From contig NZ_CP115842.1 of NCBI RefSeq assembly GCF_013318015.2, forward strand, positions 1,673,001 to 1,737,000: a stretch of 64,000 bases of DNA, in the 5' to 3' direction. The DNA comes from Agrobacterium tumefaciens. GTDB lineage: Bacteria; Pseudomonadota; Alphaproteobacteria; Rhizobiales; Rhizobiaceae. Positions 48,309-57,493 of this stretch are shown piece after piece. The position numbers and the translations under genes are program-made. The notes below the pieces were generated by a model. It worked only from the letters and a program-made list of their open reading frames with translations. It was not told the DNA's origin and ran no database searches. How positions within the stretch are numbered: the first letter of the stretch is position 1; each line of letters opens with the position of its first letter.

Positions 48309-50519
48309 ATGCGGATTGCGCCGCGAAACATTGGGGAATATTTGCCGGTCGGGCGTAGAACCGCCGTCGGCGTCGTATTGTCCACATTTGCGCTGGTGCT
48401 TCTCATTGTCACCGCGCTGGTCTTGTCTGCTCTGAGCCAGGTCAGGGAAAGGGCGAACTCGCTCGACAATGCCCGCTCGCGCGAGACAACGGCGGGCGCC
48501 CTTGTCACCTTCCGCGACCAGCTTGGCGCGACGCTGAACGACTACGCCGCCTGGGACGATGCTGCCGACTATGTCTACGCCCCCGACAGGTTCGACTGGG
48601 TGGCGAGCAATTATGGCGAGATGACGGTCAACAGCGATCTTTTCGATACCGCCGTCGTCCTCGACGAAGACGGCAAGGTCCGCATGGCCTACCAGAACGG
48701 CAAGCCGGTTGCCTGGAAGCCCCATGACTATTTCGCAGAAGGCCTCAAGGAGATGATCGAACGGGTGCGCTCCATGCGTCCCGGCATCGCGTCGCAGGTC
48801 ACCGGTTTCGTGAAAACCCGCGACGGCGTCGCGGCTACGGGGGTCGCGCTGGTGCGGCTCAAATCCGGGGTCTTGCCTCCGGTTGGATCCGAGCGGCGAT
48901 ATCTGATTTTCGCCCGTCATCTCAAACAGGCGACGGTAGACAAGCTGGCCCGCAATTACGTCATCGATGGTCTGCAACTGCAATATGGCGACGGACCGGC
49001 GACCAACCATGTGGATGTCGTCAATCCGCTTGGTGATGTGCTGGCGCGGCTCGTCTGGCGCTCCCAGCTGCCGGGGGACGTGAGCTTCCATGAGGCCCGG
49101 CCGGTCGTCTTCACGGCACTCGGCATTGCCGGAACGTTCTTTCTCGTACTTCTCATCATCGGTTCGGCGACGCTCGACCGGCTGAAGGCCGACGAGGCGG
49201 CGGCGAGGGAAGAGGCGCTGCGCGATCGTCTGAGCGGGCTCAGCAACCGCGCCGGGCTGTTTTCCAAGCTGAACCGCATGGTGGGCAAGGCCCGCCACGA
49301 CAAGACCGATATCAAGCTGCTTTACCTCGATCTTGATGGTTTCAAGGAGATCAACGATTCCTACGGTCACGCTGCCGGCGATCGGCTGATCAAGGGCGTT
49401 GCGGCGGCGCTCAGGGTGCTTGTGCCGGAAGATGCCGTGCTCGCGCGGCTCGGCGGCGACGAATTCGCCATCGCCATTCAGGGCAACGACGTGTGGTCGG
49501 AAGGCCGCAAGCTCTGCCAGGCGCTGCTCGAACTGTTCACCGAGCCGTTCAGCATCGGCGAGCGGGTGGCGAGCATCGGTTGCAGCATCGGCACTTCCGT
49601 CTCCAGAGCCGGTGATATCAACGGTGAGGAACTGCTGCGCCGCGCCGACATGGCCATGTATCAGGCCAAGGAAAACGGGCGTGGGCGTTATGTCGCCTAC
49701 GAGCTGAAAATGGATGCGCTGCGCGAGGAAAAGCTGCAGCTTGAGGCCGATCTGCGTTATGCCATCCTGAATGACGAGATATCGGTGGTCTACCAGCCGG
49801 TCGTCAATGCCGCCACGCGCAGTATCACCGGGGTGGAGGCGCTTGCCCGCTGGCAAAGGCCGGGATACGGCTTCGTGCCCCCGGATATCTTCATCGCCGC
49901 TGCCGAAACCAGTGGCCTTATCGAGCGGCTCGGCCTGCTGGTGCTGCGCAAGGCCTGCGAGACGGCAGGTCAATGGCCCTCCATCAAGCTCTCGGTGAAT
50001 ATTTCACCCGTTCAGTTCCGCAATCCGGCCTTTTCCGGCAACGTGGCGGATATTCTCGCTGCCACGCAGACGCCAACCGCAAGGCTGCGGCTGGAAATGA
50101 CCGAGGGCTATTTCATCCAGAATCCGGAGCGGGCAAGTGCGGCAATCGACAAGCTGAAACAGCTTGGCCTGCATATAGCGCTCGACGATTTCGGAGCCGG
50201 TTTCGCCAGCGTCGGATATCTGCGCCGCTTCGGTTTCGACCGCATGAAGATCGACCGGTCGCTGGTCATGGCCCTGGAACAGGGCGGGCGGTCGCTGGAA
50301 ATGTTGCAGGCAACCGTGGCGCTTGCGAAATCTCTCGATATTCCGGTCACGGCGGAGGGCGTCGAGACAGAAGAACAGGCGGCTATCCTGCATCTGTGTG
50401 GCTGTGACGAATTGCAGGGCTACCTGTTCTCAAAACCCGTCGCCGCTGAAGAGATTACCGCCATGCTGGAGGAGCAGACGGCGCCGCTGTTTGCGCTTCG
50501 GGCAGGGGCAAAAGGGTGA
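48309..50519 (+). CDS. CHASE4-like/GGDEF/EAL membrane cyclic-di-GMP enzyme
   Basis: 736-aa membrane protein making or degrading cyclic di-GMP. Helix 1 is at about 18-42. A periplasmic sensor region (about 43-245, with LNDYAAWDDAADYVYAPD, a CHASE4-like pattern) comes next, and helix 2 at about 258-280. The GGDEF domain (about 290-450) keeps GGDEF at 382-386. The EAL domain (about 470-715) keeps EAL at 510-512, DDFGAGFAS, KIDRSLV and EGVETEEQ. The RxxD inhibitory site is absent (VPED at that place). Both domains look active. The ATG at 48309 follows GAAGGGG. Confidence 0.93.
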   Translation: MRIAPRNIGEYLPVGRRTAVGVVLSTFALVLLIVTALVLSALSQVRERANSLDNARSRETTAGALVTFRDQLGATLNDYAAWDDAADYVYAPDRFDWVASNYGEMTVNSDLFDTAVVLDEDGKVRMAYQNGKPVAWKPHDYFAEGLKEMIERVRSMRPGIASQVTGFVKTRDGVAATGVALVRLKSGVLPPVGSERRYLIFARHLKQATVDKLARNYVIDGLQLQYGDGPATNHVDVVNPLGDVLARLVWRSQLPGDVSFHEARPVVFTALGIAGTFFLVLLIIGSATLDRLKADEAAAREEALRDRLSGLSNRAGLFSKLNRMVGKARHDKTDIKLLYLDLDGFKEINDSYGHAAGDRLIKGVAAALRVLVPEDAVLARLGGDEFAIAIQGNDVWSEGRKLCQALLELFTEPFSIGERVASIGCSIGTSVSRAGDINGEELLRRADMAMYQAKENGRGRYVAYELKMDALREEKLQLEADLRYAILNDEISVVYQPVVNAATRSITGVEALARWQRPGYGFVPPDIFIAAAETSGLIERLGLLVLRKACETAGQWPSIKLSVNISPVQFRNPAFSGNVADILAATQTPTARLRLEMTEGYFIQNPERASAAIDKLKQLGLHIALDDFGAGFASVGYLRRFGFDRMKIDRSLVMALEQGGRSLEMLQATVALAKSLDIPVTAEGVETEEQAAILHLCGCDELQGYLFSKPVAAEEITAMLEEQTAPLFALRAGAKG

Positions 50520-50629
50520 TCCACACTCCGTCACTCCGGACCTCATCCCGGGCCCAGAGCGATCAAGTCGTTAATCGCGTAAGAGCCTTTTCACCGTGAA
50601 GACGTGCCGTGGCTGGCCGCCGATCCGCT

Positions 50630-51586
50630 TTAGCGCCCCAGATGGCGCTCGCCGCGCTTCTTTGCCAGTTCGATCTGCAGCTGCCGGTCGCGGAACCGCT
50701 GGCGGTCCTCTTCTGTCCGGTCGTCGTAACAGCTAGGGCAGGACACACCTTCCTCGAACAACGGGGATTGGCGCACCTGCGATGTGATCGGGTTGCGGCA
50801 GGCGTGGCAAAGCTTGTGATCGCCTTCGGCAAGACCGTGGACGACGGAGACGCGCTCGTCAAACACGAAGCAGGCGCCTTCCCACAGGCTCTCTTCTTCC
50901 GGCACCTCTTCCAGATATTTCAGGATGCCGCCCTTGAGGTGATAGACCTCATCGAACCCCTGTTCCTTCATGAAGGCGGTCGCCTTTTCGCAGCGGATGC
51001 CGCCGGTACAATACATGGCGATCTTCGGCTTGTTGTGCAGGCCGGGATTGTTCTTTACCCAGTCGGGAAACTCGCGGAAGGTCTTGGTCTTCGGGTCCAC
51101 CGCGCCCTTGAAGAGACCGATCGCGGTCTCGTAGTCGTTGCGGGTGTCGATGACGATGGTGTCCGGGTCGGAGATCAGCGAGTTCCAGTCGCGCGGATCG
51201 ACATAGGTGCCGACAATGCGGTTGGGATCGATATCCGGCACGCCCATGGTGACGATCTCTTTCTTGAGCTTCACCTTCATGCGCACGAAGGGCATGTTCG
51301 ATGCCCGGCTTTCCTTATGTTCCAGCGCCGTAAATTCCGGCTGCGCACGCAGGAAGGCAAGTATGGCGCGCACACCCGCATCGGGCCCGGCAATGGTGCC
51401 ATTGATGCCTTCCGCCGCCAGAAGCAGCGTGCCCTTGACGCCGTTTTCCCGGCAAAGCTGAAACAGCTCGTCGCGCAGGCTTTCAAACCGCGGCAGGCGG
51501 GCGAAATGATAAAGCGCAGCCACAAGAAAATCGCCAGTGGGGTGAGGGGCGGCTTCCGGGCGGGGGAGAATGGTGGTGTCGGTCAT
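50630..51586 (-). CDS. trhO: tRNA uridine(34) hydroxylase (rhodanese-related)
   Basis: 318-aa protein of the UPF0176/TrhO family, which hydroxylates uridine 34 of tRNA (ho5U formation). An N-terminal acylphosphatase-like domain ([17 protein letters not shown]) precedes a rhodanese domain with the catalytic Cys in [12 protein letters not shown]-terminal zinc-type cluster follows with C-H-x-C and C-x-x-C ([18 protein letters not shown]). I use the ATG at 51586 (MTDTTILP). Length matches the family. Confidence 0.92.
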   Translation of the reverse strand: MTDTTILPRPEAAPHPTGDFLVAALYHFARLPRFESLRDELFQLCRENGVKGTLLLAAEGINGTIAGPDAGVRAILAFLRAQPEFTALEHKESRASNMPFVRMKVKLKKEIVTMGVPDIDPNRIVGTYVDPRDWNSLISDPDTIVIDTRNDYETAIGLFKGAVDPKTKTFREFPDWVKNNPGLHNKPKIAMYCTGGIRCEKATAFMKEQGFDEVYHLKGGILKYLEEVPEEESLWEGACFVFDERVSVVHGLAEGDHKLCHACRNPITSQVRQSPLFEEGVSCPSCYDDRTEEDRQRFRDRQLQIELAKKRGERHLGR

Positions 51587-51687
51587 GGGCGCTGAAATAC
51601 AGCGGCGGCGGCCGCAAATCAATATTTATCCGCCGCTGCCGGTATTTTGAAAATCGTCAAATTCTCAGTCTCTTCGGGCTTTCCGGT

Positions 51688-52596
51688 CTACTTCGCCGCC
51701 CGCCGCCATAAAAGGCCGACGATGCGGCTCTCGGTTCTGGCGGATTCGGAGAAGACTTCGTTTGCCAGCTCAAGACCATCTCCGCGCAGCGCCTGCTGCC
51801 TCTGAATGATTGCATCGAGAAGCAGAGCCAGTCGCTCGCCATTGCCGAAACGCTCCGGTTCCTGGTCCGCAAAGGCTGCAAGGACCGAAAGATCGTGCTC
51901 GTGGCCAAGGATGTCGACCAGCCGCTTGGTGTCGGCCCGCTTGGCGCGCATGGCCGATGGCCAGAGGCGGCGCAGGAGGCCGAGATGCATCCAGTAGGCC
52001 TGGCCCGCCTTACGTAATTCGTGGAAATGTTCGACGTCGGCCTGCTCATGGCAGTCGGCAAGTGCTTTACGCGCCCTCTTCCTCTGCTTCGCCCACCCGG
52101 TCTTCACCAGCCTTGTCACATCCTTAAGCTCGTCCGGCAGCGACACTGCCTTCAGCTTCTTGCGTGCTTCCTCGCAGCCGGCGATGGCGGCCGCAATGGC
52201 CTCGTCGAGACCTGCCTCATGTTCGATGGCGTGGTCACGGCGCTTGCGCAGGACTGTCGCGATCGATCGCAGCGCCTTTCCTTGCGTCGTGGAGGCCGCG
52301 AAGGTCTCGAGATACTCCACCGTCTCCACGAGCGCCGTCGCTTCCCGCGCAAAAGCGAGCGAGCGGGCGATGTCGCGAAAGCGGGCGTTTTCCTCTTTGC
52401 TGAAATCGGGTGCTGCCCTGGCGACGAGGCGGTAGAGGGCGCGCAGCCGCTTGAACCGCTTGCGGGCATCGTGCACCGCCTCATGGCGCCCGGAAGGCTG
52501 GTCGCGAAGGCTGATTATCGCCTCTTCGATGAGTTCCAGTCCCGCGCGGCGGATTTCATCGTCGAACGGTTTGTTCGGGTCAATCCTGAAGGGCAT
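51688..52596 (-). CDS. CHAD domain-containing protein
   Basis: 302-aa helical protein with the CHAD domain (conserved histidine alpha-helical domain). Conserved His are visible: HEAVHDARKRFKRLRALYRLV near residue 38, VEHFHELRKAGQAYWMHLGLL near 190, and DILGHEHDLSVLAAF near 225. The helices are strongly basic. CHAD proteins bind polyphosphate. It overlaps the CYTH gene by 17 bases on the same strand, so the two are co-translated and probably act together. Confidence 0.92.
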   Translation of the reverse strand: MPFRIDPNKPFDDEIRRAGLELIEEAIISLRDQPSGRHEAVHDARKRFKRLRALYRLVARAAPDFSKEENARFRDIARSLAFAREATALVETVEYLETFAASTTQGKALRSIATVLRKRRDHAIEHEAGLDEAIAAAIAGCEEARKKLKAVSLPDELKDVTRLVKTGWAKQRKRARKALADCHEQADVEHFHELRKAGQAYWMHLGLLRRLWPSAMRAKRADTKRLVDILGHEHDLSVLAAFADQEPERFGNGERLALLLDAIIQRQQALRGDGLELANEVFSESARTESRIVGLLWRRAAK

Positions 52597-53068
52597 CCGC
52601 CAAGTCTCCGTGGGGACAGTCCATGGCGAGCGACTGGTTGGAGAAGCGACGGTCGCCCGTTACCTCCTTGCCAAGCCAGGAGGGCAGATCGGGGTTGGCG
52701 TTCTCGTCGTCCATCTCTACCTCCGCCACGATCAGCCCCTTGTATTTACCCTCGAAAACATCGACTTCCCAAGTGAATCCACCGTGATCAACCGTGTGGC
52801 GCATCTTCTCGATCACCACGCCGGGGGCGCTGGCCATCAATTCTTCCGCGTCATTCAGTGGAATGGAATATTCATATTCATCACGGACGAGCGAACTCGC
52901 GCCGATCTTGATGGTCAGTGTCGCGTCAAGCCCGTTGACGATCCTGACCCGGACCGAACGATTTTCCAGCGAGGCGACATATGCCTGCCGGAAAGCCATG
53001 CTACGCGTCACTTCATTACGCCATTCATCGCCTGCAACCAGAAACTTCCGCTCGATTTCCTTGGCCAT
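52580..53068 (-). CDS. CYTH domain protein (inorganic triphosphatase-like)
   Basis: 162-aa protein of the CYTH/TTM tunnel family. The signature EIERKFLV is at residues 4-11. The acidic and basic tunnel residues appear as RVRIVNG, LTIKIG, EYEYSIP, WEVDVFEGKYKGLIVAEVEM. Members hydrolyse inorganic tripolyphosphate or make cAMP; a short bacterial CYTH next to CHAD favours a (poly)phosphate role. Its end overlaps the CHAD gene by 17 bases, so the pair is the split form of the common CYTH-CHAD fusion. Confidence 0.93.
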   Translation of the reverse strand: MAKEIERKFLVAGDEWRNEVTRSMAFRQAYVASLENRSVRVRIVNGLDATLTIKIGASSLVRDEYEYSIPLNDAEELMASAPGVVIEKMRHTVDHGGFTWEVDVFEGKYKGLIVAEVEMDDENANPDLPSWLGKEVTGDRRFSNQSLAMDCPHGDLADALQD

Positions 53069-53239
53069 GCTGTCTCCGTAAACCGGTGCGCCAGATTATC
53101 GCATGAAGACGTCATAAAGAAGCGAATAGATTGAAGTATCTGGATAAAAATGGTCTTGCCATGCCTCGACATCAAGGCCGGGGCAGGCTAATCGATAAAC
53201 CGGATTTCAATCGTTTCAATCGCGCAAGGGAGGCTTATC

Positions 53240-53878
53240 TTGGCCCAGGACTCCGAAAAACTGCTCTCCATCCTCAAGCTGCAGCCGGTCGTGCCGGTGC
53301 TGATCGTGGATGATGCTGCCTCCGCCGTGCCGCTCGCGCGCGCTCTGGTCGCAGGTGGCCTGAAGGCAATCGAGATCACCATGCGCACGCCGGCGGCACT
53401 CGATGCCATCCGTGCGGTTGCGGCGGAAGTGGAGGGCGCCCATGTCGGCGCCGGCACCATCCTCAACGCCAAAGATTTCGAGGCGGCCGCCGAAGCCGGT
53501 TCCACCTTCATCGTCAGCCCAGGCATCAACAAAAGCGTGCTGGAAGCTGCGCGCGCCTCCAACGTGCCGCTTCTTCCTGGGGCCGCCACGGCAAGCGAAG
53601 TCATGGCGCTGCGCGACGAAGGCTACAAGGTGCTGAAGTTCTTCCCGGCGGAACAGGCCGGTGGCGCGCCATACCTCAAGGCACTGTCCTCGCCGCTCGC
53701 CGGCACGGTGTTCTGCCCGACCGGCAGCGTCTCGCTGAAGAATGCCAATGACTATCTTTCCCTGCCGAACGTCGTCTGTGTCGGCGGTTCCTGGGTTGCT
53801 CCGCGCGAACTGGTGGCAACGGCTGACTGGGCCGGCATCACCAGGCTCGCCGCCGAAGCCGCAGCACTGCGCGGCTGA
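53240..53878 (+). CDS. eda: KDPG/KHG aldolase
   Basis: 212-aa class I aldolase cleaving 2-keto-3-deoxy-6-phosphogluconate to pyruvate and glyceraldehyde 3-phosphate (Entner-Doudoroff pathway). The Schiff-base lysine is K133 in VLKFFPAE, the same number as in E. coli Eda. EITMRTP carries the catalytic Glu; VGAGTIL and LPGAATASE are present. The start is TTG at 53240, seven bases after AGGGAGG; no ATG fits. No other Entner-Doudoroff gene is beside it. Confidence 0.94.
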   Translation: MAQDSEKLLSILKLQPVVPVLIVDDAASAVPLARALVAGGLKAIEITMRTPAALDAIRAVAAEVEGAHVGAGTILNAKDFEAAAEAGSTFIVSPGINKSVLEAARASNVPLLPGAATASEVMALRDEGYKVLKFFPAEQAGGAPYLKALSSPLAGTVFCPTGSVSLKNANDYLSLPNVVCVGGSWVAPRELVATADWAGITRLAAEAAALRG

Positions 53879-53988
53879 TCTACTACTTCTTCAAGCCCGT
53901 TCACGAAGGCGTGAGCGGGTTTGTCATTTGTATTCGTGCCATGGCTCCCTATCTTCCCGTGTAGACTTTACCCTCACAGGAGATTTTG

Positions 53989-54684
53989 ATGTTCGACGCC
54001 AAGAAGCTTCTTGAACAATTCCTCGGCTCACAGGTGCCGGGCCTTTCGGGAAGCGTCCGTGACAGAGCCGGGCAGGCCGCCGATATCGCCAAGAACAATC
54101 CGATGAAGGCCGGTGCGCTTGCCGCCGCCATTCTAGGCACCAAGACCGGCCGCAAGCTCGCCGGCAATGTCGCCACCATCGGCGGCGTAGCGGCCATCGC
54201 CGGTCTCGGTTATCTCGCCTACAAGAATTACAAATCCGGGCAGGCGCCTGAAGTAGCTCCAAAACCCGAGCCGGAGCTTCTCGCCCCGCCCGCCGATTCC
54301 GCCTTCCATCCGCAGTCCCCCGCCCTTTCCAACGATTTTGCGCTGAAACTCATCCAGGCGATGATTGCCGCTGCCAAGGCAGACGGCCATATCGACGAAA
54401 AAGAGCGCGCCAACATCATGGATAAGGTGCAGGTGTCCGGCCTCGACACTGAAGCCGAGCGGTTCCTCGAAAAGGAACTGGCCGATCCGCTGGATATCGA
54501 CGCACTGGTGGCTGCTGCCCGCACAGAGGAGCAGAAGGTGGAAATCTACACCGCCTCGCGTCTTGCCATAGAGGCCGATACGCGGGCTGAGCGCGGTTAT
54601 CTCGATCTGCTTGCCGGGCGGTTGGGATTGCCCGATGCGCTGGTCGATCATATCGAGTCGACGGTGGTGGCGGCGAAGGTTTGA
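53989..54684 (+). CDS. TerB-like / DUF533 family protein
   Basis: 231-aa protein of the DUF533 (tellurite-resistance TerB-like) family. The N-terminus has MFDAKKLLEQFL, then a Gly/Ala stretch AAAILGTKTGRKLAGNVATIGGVAAIAGLGYLAYKNYKSG with membrane-associating character (about 40-80). A Pro-rich linker leads to a C-terminal helical TerB-like domain (about 110-230, LIQAMIAAAKADGHIDEKERANIM). The ATG at 53989 follows CAGGAGA. Function is unknown despite the name. Confidence 0.85.
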   Translation: MFDAKKLLEQFLGSQVPGLSGSVRDRAGQAADIAKNNPMKAGALAAAILGTKTGRKLAGNVATIGGVAAIAGLGYLAYKNYKSGQAPEVAPKPEPELLAPPADSAFHPQSPALSNDFALKLIQAMIAAAKADGHIDEKERANIMDKVQVSGLDTEAERFLEKELADPLDIDALVAAARTEEQKVEIYTASRLAIEADTRAERGYLDLLAGRLGLPDALVDHIESTVVAAKV

Positions 54685-54784
54685 GGTTAGAACAGGGGGG
54701 TGAACCACGCCCCCCTGCCGTATATGCACTGTTGTCATCCAGCCCCGCTTGGCCTAATCCTTCTCCCAGACAACGGGGAAGAGA

Positions 54785-55477
54785 ATGCGCGATCTGAGTG
54801 ATTTTAAGGGATGTCCGGCGCCGCAGCCGGTGACGCTGAAGGGCCGTTATGTGACGGCGGAAACGTTTGATCGCGACAGGCATCTTGCAAGGCTCTGGAC
54901 TGCGCTTGGTGGTGAGGGGGTCAATGCGCTTCTCAAATATTTCCCGCAAAGCGGCTTTGCCGATGCTGCAGCCTTTGGTGACTGGCTTGTCAACGCGGGT
55001 GATAAACTCAACTGGGTGACATTGGTTTTCGTTGAAAATGCCACCGGTGACGTCGTGGGAATGGCAAGCTACATGCGGCCCGATCCCGCCAATGGCGTGG
55101 TCGAGGTCGGTTCGGTTGCCCATGGCGCCAGGATGAAGCGCTCGCCGCTTTCGACCGAAGCGCATTATCTGATGGCGAAACACGTTTTCGAGGATCTGGG
55201 TTACCGCCGCTACGAGTGGAAATGCCATAATCAAAACGAACCCTCCAAGATCACGGCGAAGCGTTACGGCTTCACCTTCGAGGGTGTGTTCCGCCAGCAC
55301 ATGATCTCCAAGGGTGCCAACCGCGATACGGCGTGGTTTTCCATGATCGACGGCGAATGGCCGTTGATTGGCAAGGCGTTTGAAATCTGGCTTTCGCCGG
55401 AGAATTTCACGGCCGATGGCGCGCAGAAGCGCAAGCTTGAGGATATCCGCGCGGAGCTCGCCCATGACTACGCCTGA
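54785..55477 (+). CDS. GNAT-family N-acetyltransferase (RimJ/RimL type)
   Basis: 230-aa acetyltransferase of the RimL-like GNAT subfamily. The characteristic VVGMASYMRPDPANGVVEVGSVAHGARMKRSPLSTEAHYLMAKH and YEWKCHNQNEPSKITAKRYGFTFEGVFRQHM segments bind acetyl-CoA and give the fold. The substrate is unknown; such enzymes modify protein N-termini or small molecules. The stop overlaps the start of a small membrane-protein gene by 14 bases. Start at 54785 follows GGGGAAG. Confidence 0.88.
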   Translation: MRDLSDFKGCPAPQPVTLKGRYVTAETFDRDRHLARLWTALGGEGVNALLKYFPQSGFADAAAFGDWLVNAGDKLNWVTLVFVENATGDVVGMASYMRPDPANGVVEVGSVAHGARMKRSPLSTEAHYLMAKHVFEDLGYRRYEWKCHNQNEPSKITAKRYGFTFEGVFRQHMISKGANRDTAWFSMIDGEWPLIGKAFEIWLSPENFTADGAQKRKLEDIRAELAHDYA

Positions 55478-55703
55478 AAAGAAGGCTGGCTCTGGCCGTA
55501 AAGACTGGTCGCCGGGCCTTGCCGCCGCTGGCATCATCCTTGGTTTTGGGCTGGTGTTTTACGTGATGCCGAAAATCATGCTGTGGCTGGGGGATTATTC
55601 GCCCTTTCTTGCCGCGGCTTTTGGCTCGGTGGTGGTGCTGTGCTTTTTCCTGCTGTTCTGGCTGCGCGCCCGCTACCAGCGCCGCCGCGACAGTCAGAAC
55701 TGA
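55464..55703 (+). CDS. Small two-helix membrane protein
   Basis: 79-aa hypothetical protein: a charged N-terminus (MTTPEKKAGSGRKDW), two hydrophobic helices (GLAAAGIILGFGLVFYVM and FLAAAFGSVVVLCFFLLFWL) and a basic tail RARYQRRRD. The ATG at 55464 lies inside the end of the GNAT gene (ATGA-type coupling, 14-base overlap). It ends 10 bases into the 3' end of the convergent nickel/cobalt gene. I know no family for it. Confidence 0.7.
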   Translation: MTTPEKKAGSGRKDWSPGLAAAGIILGFGLVFYVMPKIMLWLGDYSPFLAAAFGSVVVLCFFLLFWLRARYQRRRDSQN

Positions 55704-56755
55704 AGCGACGCACCAAGCAGCATAAGGCCCATCAAAAGCACGAACAGCGCACCGGTAATCTCGATCGCGTGGCTGATGCCCGCTGCCCTGCGGCTTCCGG
55801 GGCCGGCGAAGCGCACGGCAAGCCCCTTGGCCGAGACGGCCATGATGGCAAGCAGCGATACGGTGATGGCGGTACCCAGCGACATGGCAAGCACGGAAAG
55901 CACGCCGCCGAGAAAAATCCCGTTCAAGAGCGCAAAGCTCATGACGATGATGGCACCGGAGCATGGCCGCAGGCCAACTGCGATGATCGCCGACCACGCT
56001 TCGTGCAGGCTGAAATTCTTGCCTTTGAGAAGCAGCGGATCGGGCGCGTGCGATTTTCCGCAGGAGACGCAAAGATCACCTGTGCCGCTATGGGCGTGGT
56101 CCGCGAAAACCGGCTTGCCCTGAAACCTGAGGCCCGTGCCCATGCCCGTGGTTCTGACTGCTGTTGCTTCCCCCGCAACCGCGAAGGCTGCAACCGGTAC
56201 GCGCCGGATGCGCAGCGACCAGAGCTTGCGTAGCAGAAGCCAGGCGCCGAACAGCGCCACCATGGCAAAGCTGGCGATCTCCATTGCCTGCGTGGCTTTC
56301 GTCATGGTGATGGAGGTGCCGCGCAGCACGAGCCAGGCTGCGACAACGAGGCCGATGGCCATTGCGCCCTGAATGAGTGCTGAAATGAAGGAAATGAGAA
56401 TGCCGCGTTTCAGCTGCGTTTCATTGGCGATCATATAGGAAGAGATGACAGCCTTGCCGTGGCCAGGACCGGCGGCATGAAAGACCCCGTATGCAAAGGA
56501 GAGGCCAACCAGCGATGCCATCGCCCAATTGTCTTCGCGCATGGCTTTCAGGGCACCGGTCAGCGCCCGGTAGAACATCTGCTGGTGCACGTTGATCCAT
56601 TGCATCAGCGGCGCGAACGGCCCGCCAGGGGCAAAGGACGGCTCGGCCGAGCCTATGCCGAGCGGCGATTGCGCATGGGCAGCACCTGCCACAGCCAGCA
56701 CGCAGATCGCGACGATGGTCAGGTGTCCGCAAAGGCGCCCGTTTCGGCTCAGCAT
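55694..56755 (-). CDS. Nickel/cobalt efflux permease, NicO/RcnA family
   Basis: 353-aa membrane protein of the NicO family (RcnA/HoxN-related) that exports Ni(II)/Co(II). Helices are at about 8-28, 70-95, 115-140, 150-165 and then several near the C-terminus. Family motif segments: SFAYGVFHAAGPGHGKAVISSYM and VGLRPCSGAIIVMSFALLNGIFLGG. The central loop has a CVSCGKSH segment. A signal-peptide-like start (ATG 56755) is preferred to a longer frame. It overlaps the DUF1007 gene by 7 bases; that pairing is common in alphaproteobacteria. Confidence 0.88.
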   Translation of the reverse strand: MLSRNGRLCGHLTIVAICVLAVAGAAHAQSPLGIGSAEPSFAPGGPFAPLMQWINVHQQMFYRALTGALKAMREDNWAMASLVGLSFAYGVFHAAGPGHGKAVISSYMIANETQLKRGILISFISALIQGAMAIGLVVAAWLVLRGTSITMTKATQAMEIASFAMVALFGAWLLLRKLWSLRIRRVPVAAFAVAGEATAVRTTGMGTGLRFQGKPVFADHAHSGTGDLCVSCGKSHAPDPLLLKGKNFSLHEAWSAIIAVGLRPCSGAIIVMSFALLNGIFLGGVLSVLAMSLGTAITVSLLAIMAVSAKGLAVRFAGPGSRRAAGISHAIEITGALFVLLMGLMLLGASLQF

Positions 56756-57390
56756 GTCACCTCCAGCCGGGTGGCGAAGAGTTTGGTCATGTCGGTGCCG
56801 GTCGGGTCGTTGAAGAAGGCGTCGGTGAGCGAACTCTGGTTTTGTGAGATCACCTCGTCCGGGTCGGGACGCACGACATGGTGCTTGCAGGCGGCGAGAT
56901 CCTTGCCGACGGTCGCCAGATCGCCGTCTTTCGCAAAATCGATCGCCGTATACATGGTCGGGTCCCACGCGCCGAAGCTGAGCTTGCCCTTGATGGAAAG
57001 CGGCGTGTTTGGCTTGACGGAAAAGAACATCAGGATCTGCTTGTCCTTGTAGTCCACATGAATGGTGTCGGGCTTTGCGAAATCCACCTGTTTTCCGTTG
57101 GCGGTAATGAAGGTGTAATAGGAATATTCGCCGAGCGATTCACGCACGGTGTTGCCGATTTCGGCCAGCTCATTCTTGTCCAGCTTCAGGTCGCCGTTCT
57201 TGTCGTAATCCATCACCACGCTTGCCGAGAACATCTCGTCGAAACGCCAGATGTTGCGCACCTCCGGGATGGTACCGTTCGGCCCCTCGACGATTTCCAT
57301 GCGCGCTTCGGCGAAAATATGCGGATGTGCCGCGGCGGCAACGGGAATGGAGGTCAGGCCAGCCGCAAGGAGCAAAAGTCGTCTGTTCAT
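56749..57390 (-). CDS. DUF1007 family periplasmic protein, partner of the NicO permease
   Basis: 213-aa exported protein, DUF1007. The signal peptide is residues 1-21 (MNRRLLLLAAGLTSIPVAAAA), then HPHIFAEARMEI, a His-rich mature end typical of the family. An EF-hand-like loop DYDKNGDLKLDKNEL lies at about 60-75, and ACKHHVVRPDP near 165. It is coupled to the nickel/cobalt permease by a 7-base overlap and is likely an accessory metal-handling protein. Start 57390, 40 bases from an extended -10 promoter. Confidence 0.88.
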   Translation of the reverse strand: MNRRLLLLAAGLTSIPVAAAAHPHIFAEARMEIVEGPNGTIPEVRNIWRFDEMFSASVVMDYDKNGDLKLDKNELAEIGNTVRESLGEYSYYTFITANGKQVDFAKPDTIHVDYKDKQILMFFSVKPNTPLSIKGKLSFGAWDPTMYTAIDFAKDGDLATVGKDLAACKHHVVRPDPDEVISQNQSSLTDAFFNDPTGTDMTKLFATRLEVTC

Positions 57391-57426
57391 TATCCGGTCT
57401 GTCCTGCCTTCGAATCTCGGAGCTGG

Positions 57427-57454
57427 ATTCTAGCAGAAATTGGGACCGAATTTC
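57427..57454 (-). promoter_or_regulatory. Promoter and inverted repeat upstream of the nickel/cobalt operon
   Basis: On the minus strand an extended -10 (TGC-TAGAAT, 57427-57435) lies 36 bases before the DUF1007 start. Next to it is GAAATT-gggaccg-AATTTC (57436-57454, plus-strand reading), a 6-7-6 inverted repeat covering the -35 region. It is a candidate metal-responsive operator; it does not match the RcnR or NikR consensus I remember. Confidence 0.5.
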
Positions 57455-57493
57455 GACCTGATATGCGCTTTGGTGATGTGGCTGCCCTATGTT

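Noticed and set aside
48057..49973. 638-codon minus-strand frame opposite the GGDEF-EAL gene
   Set aside because: Shadow frame; no recognisable motif, while the plus strand has intact GGDEF and EAL motifs.
57391..57493. Cobalamin riboswitch before the nickel/cobalt operon
   Set aside because: The gap is only 103 bases and lacks the B12-box; a promoter with an inverted repeat explains it better.
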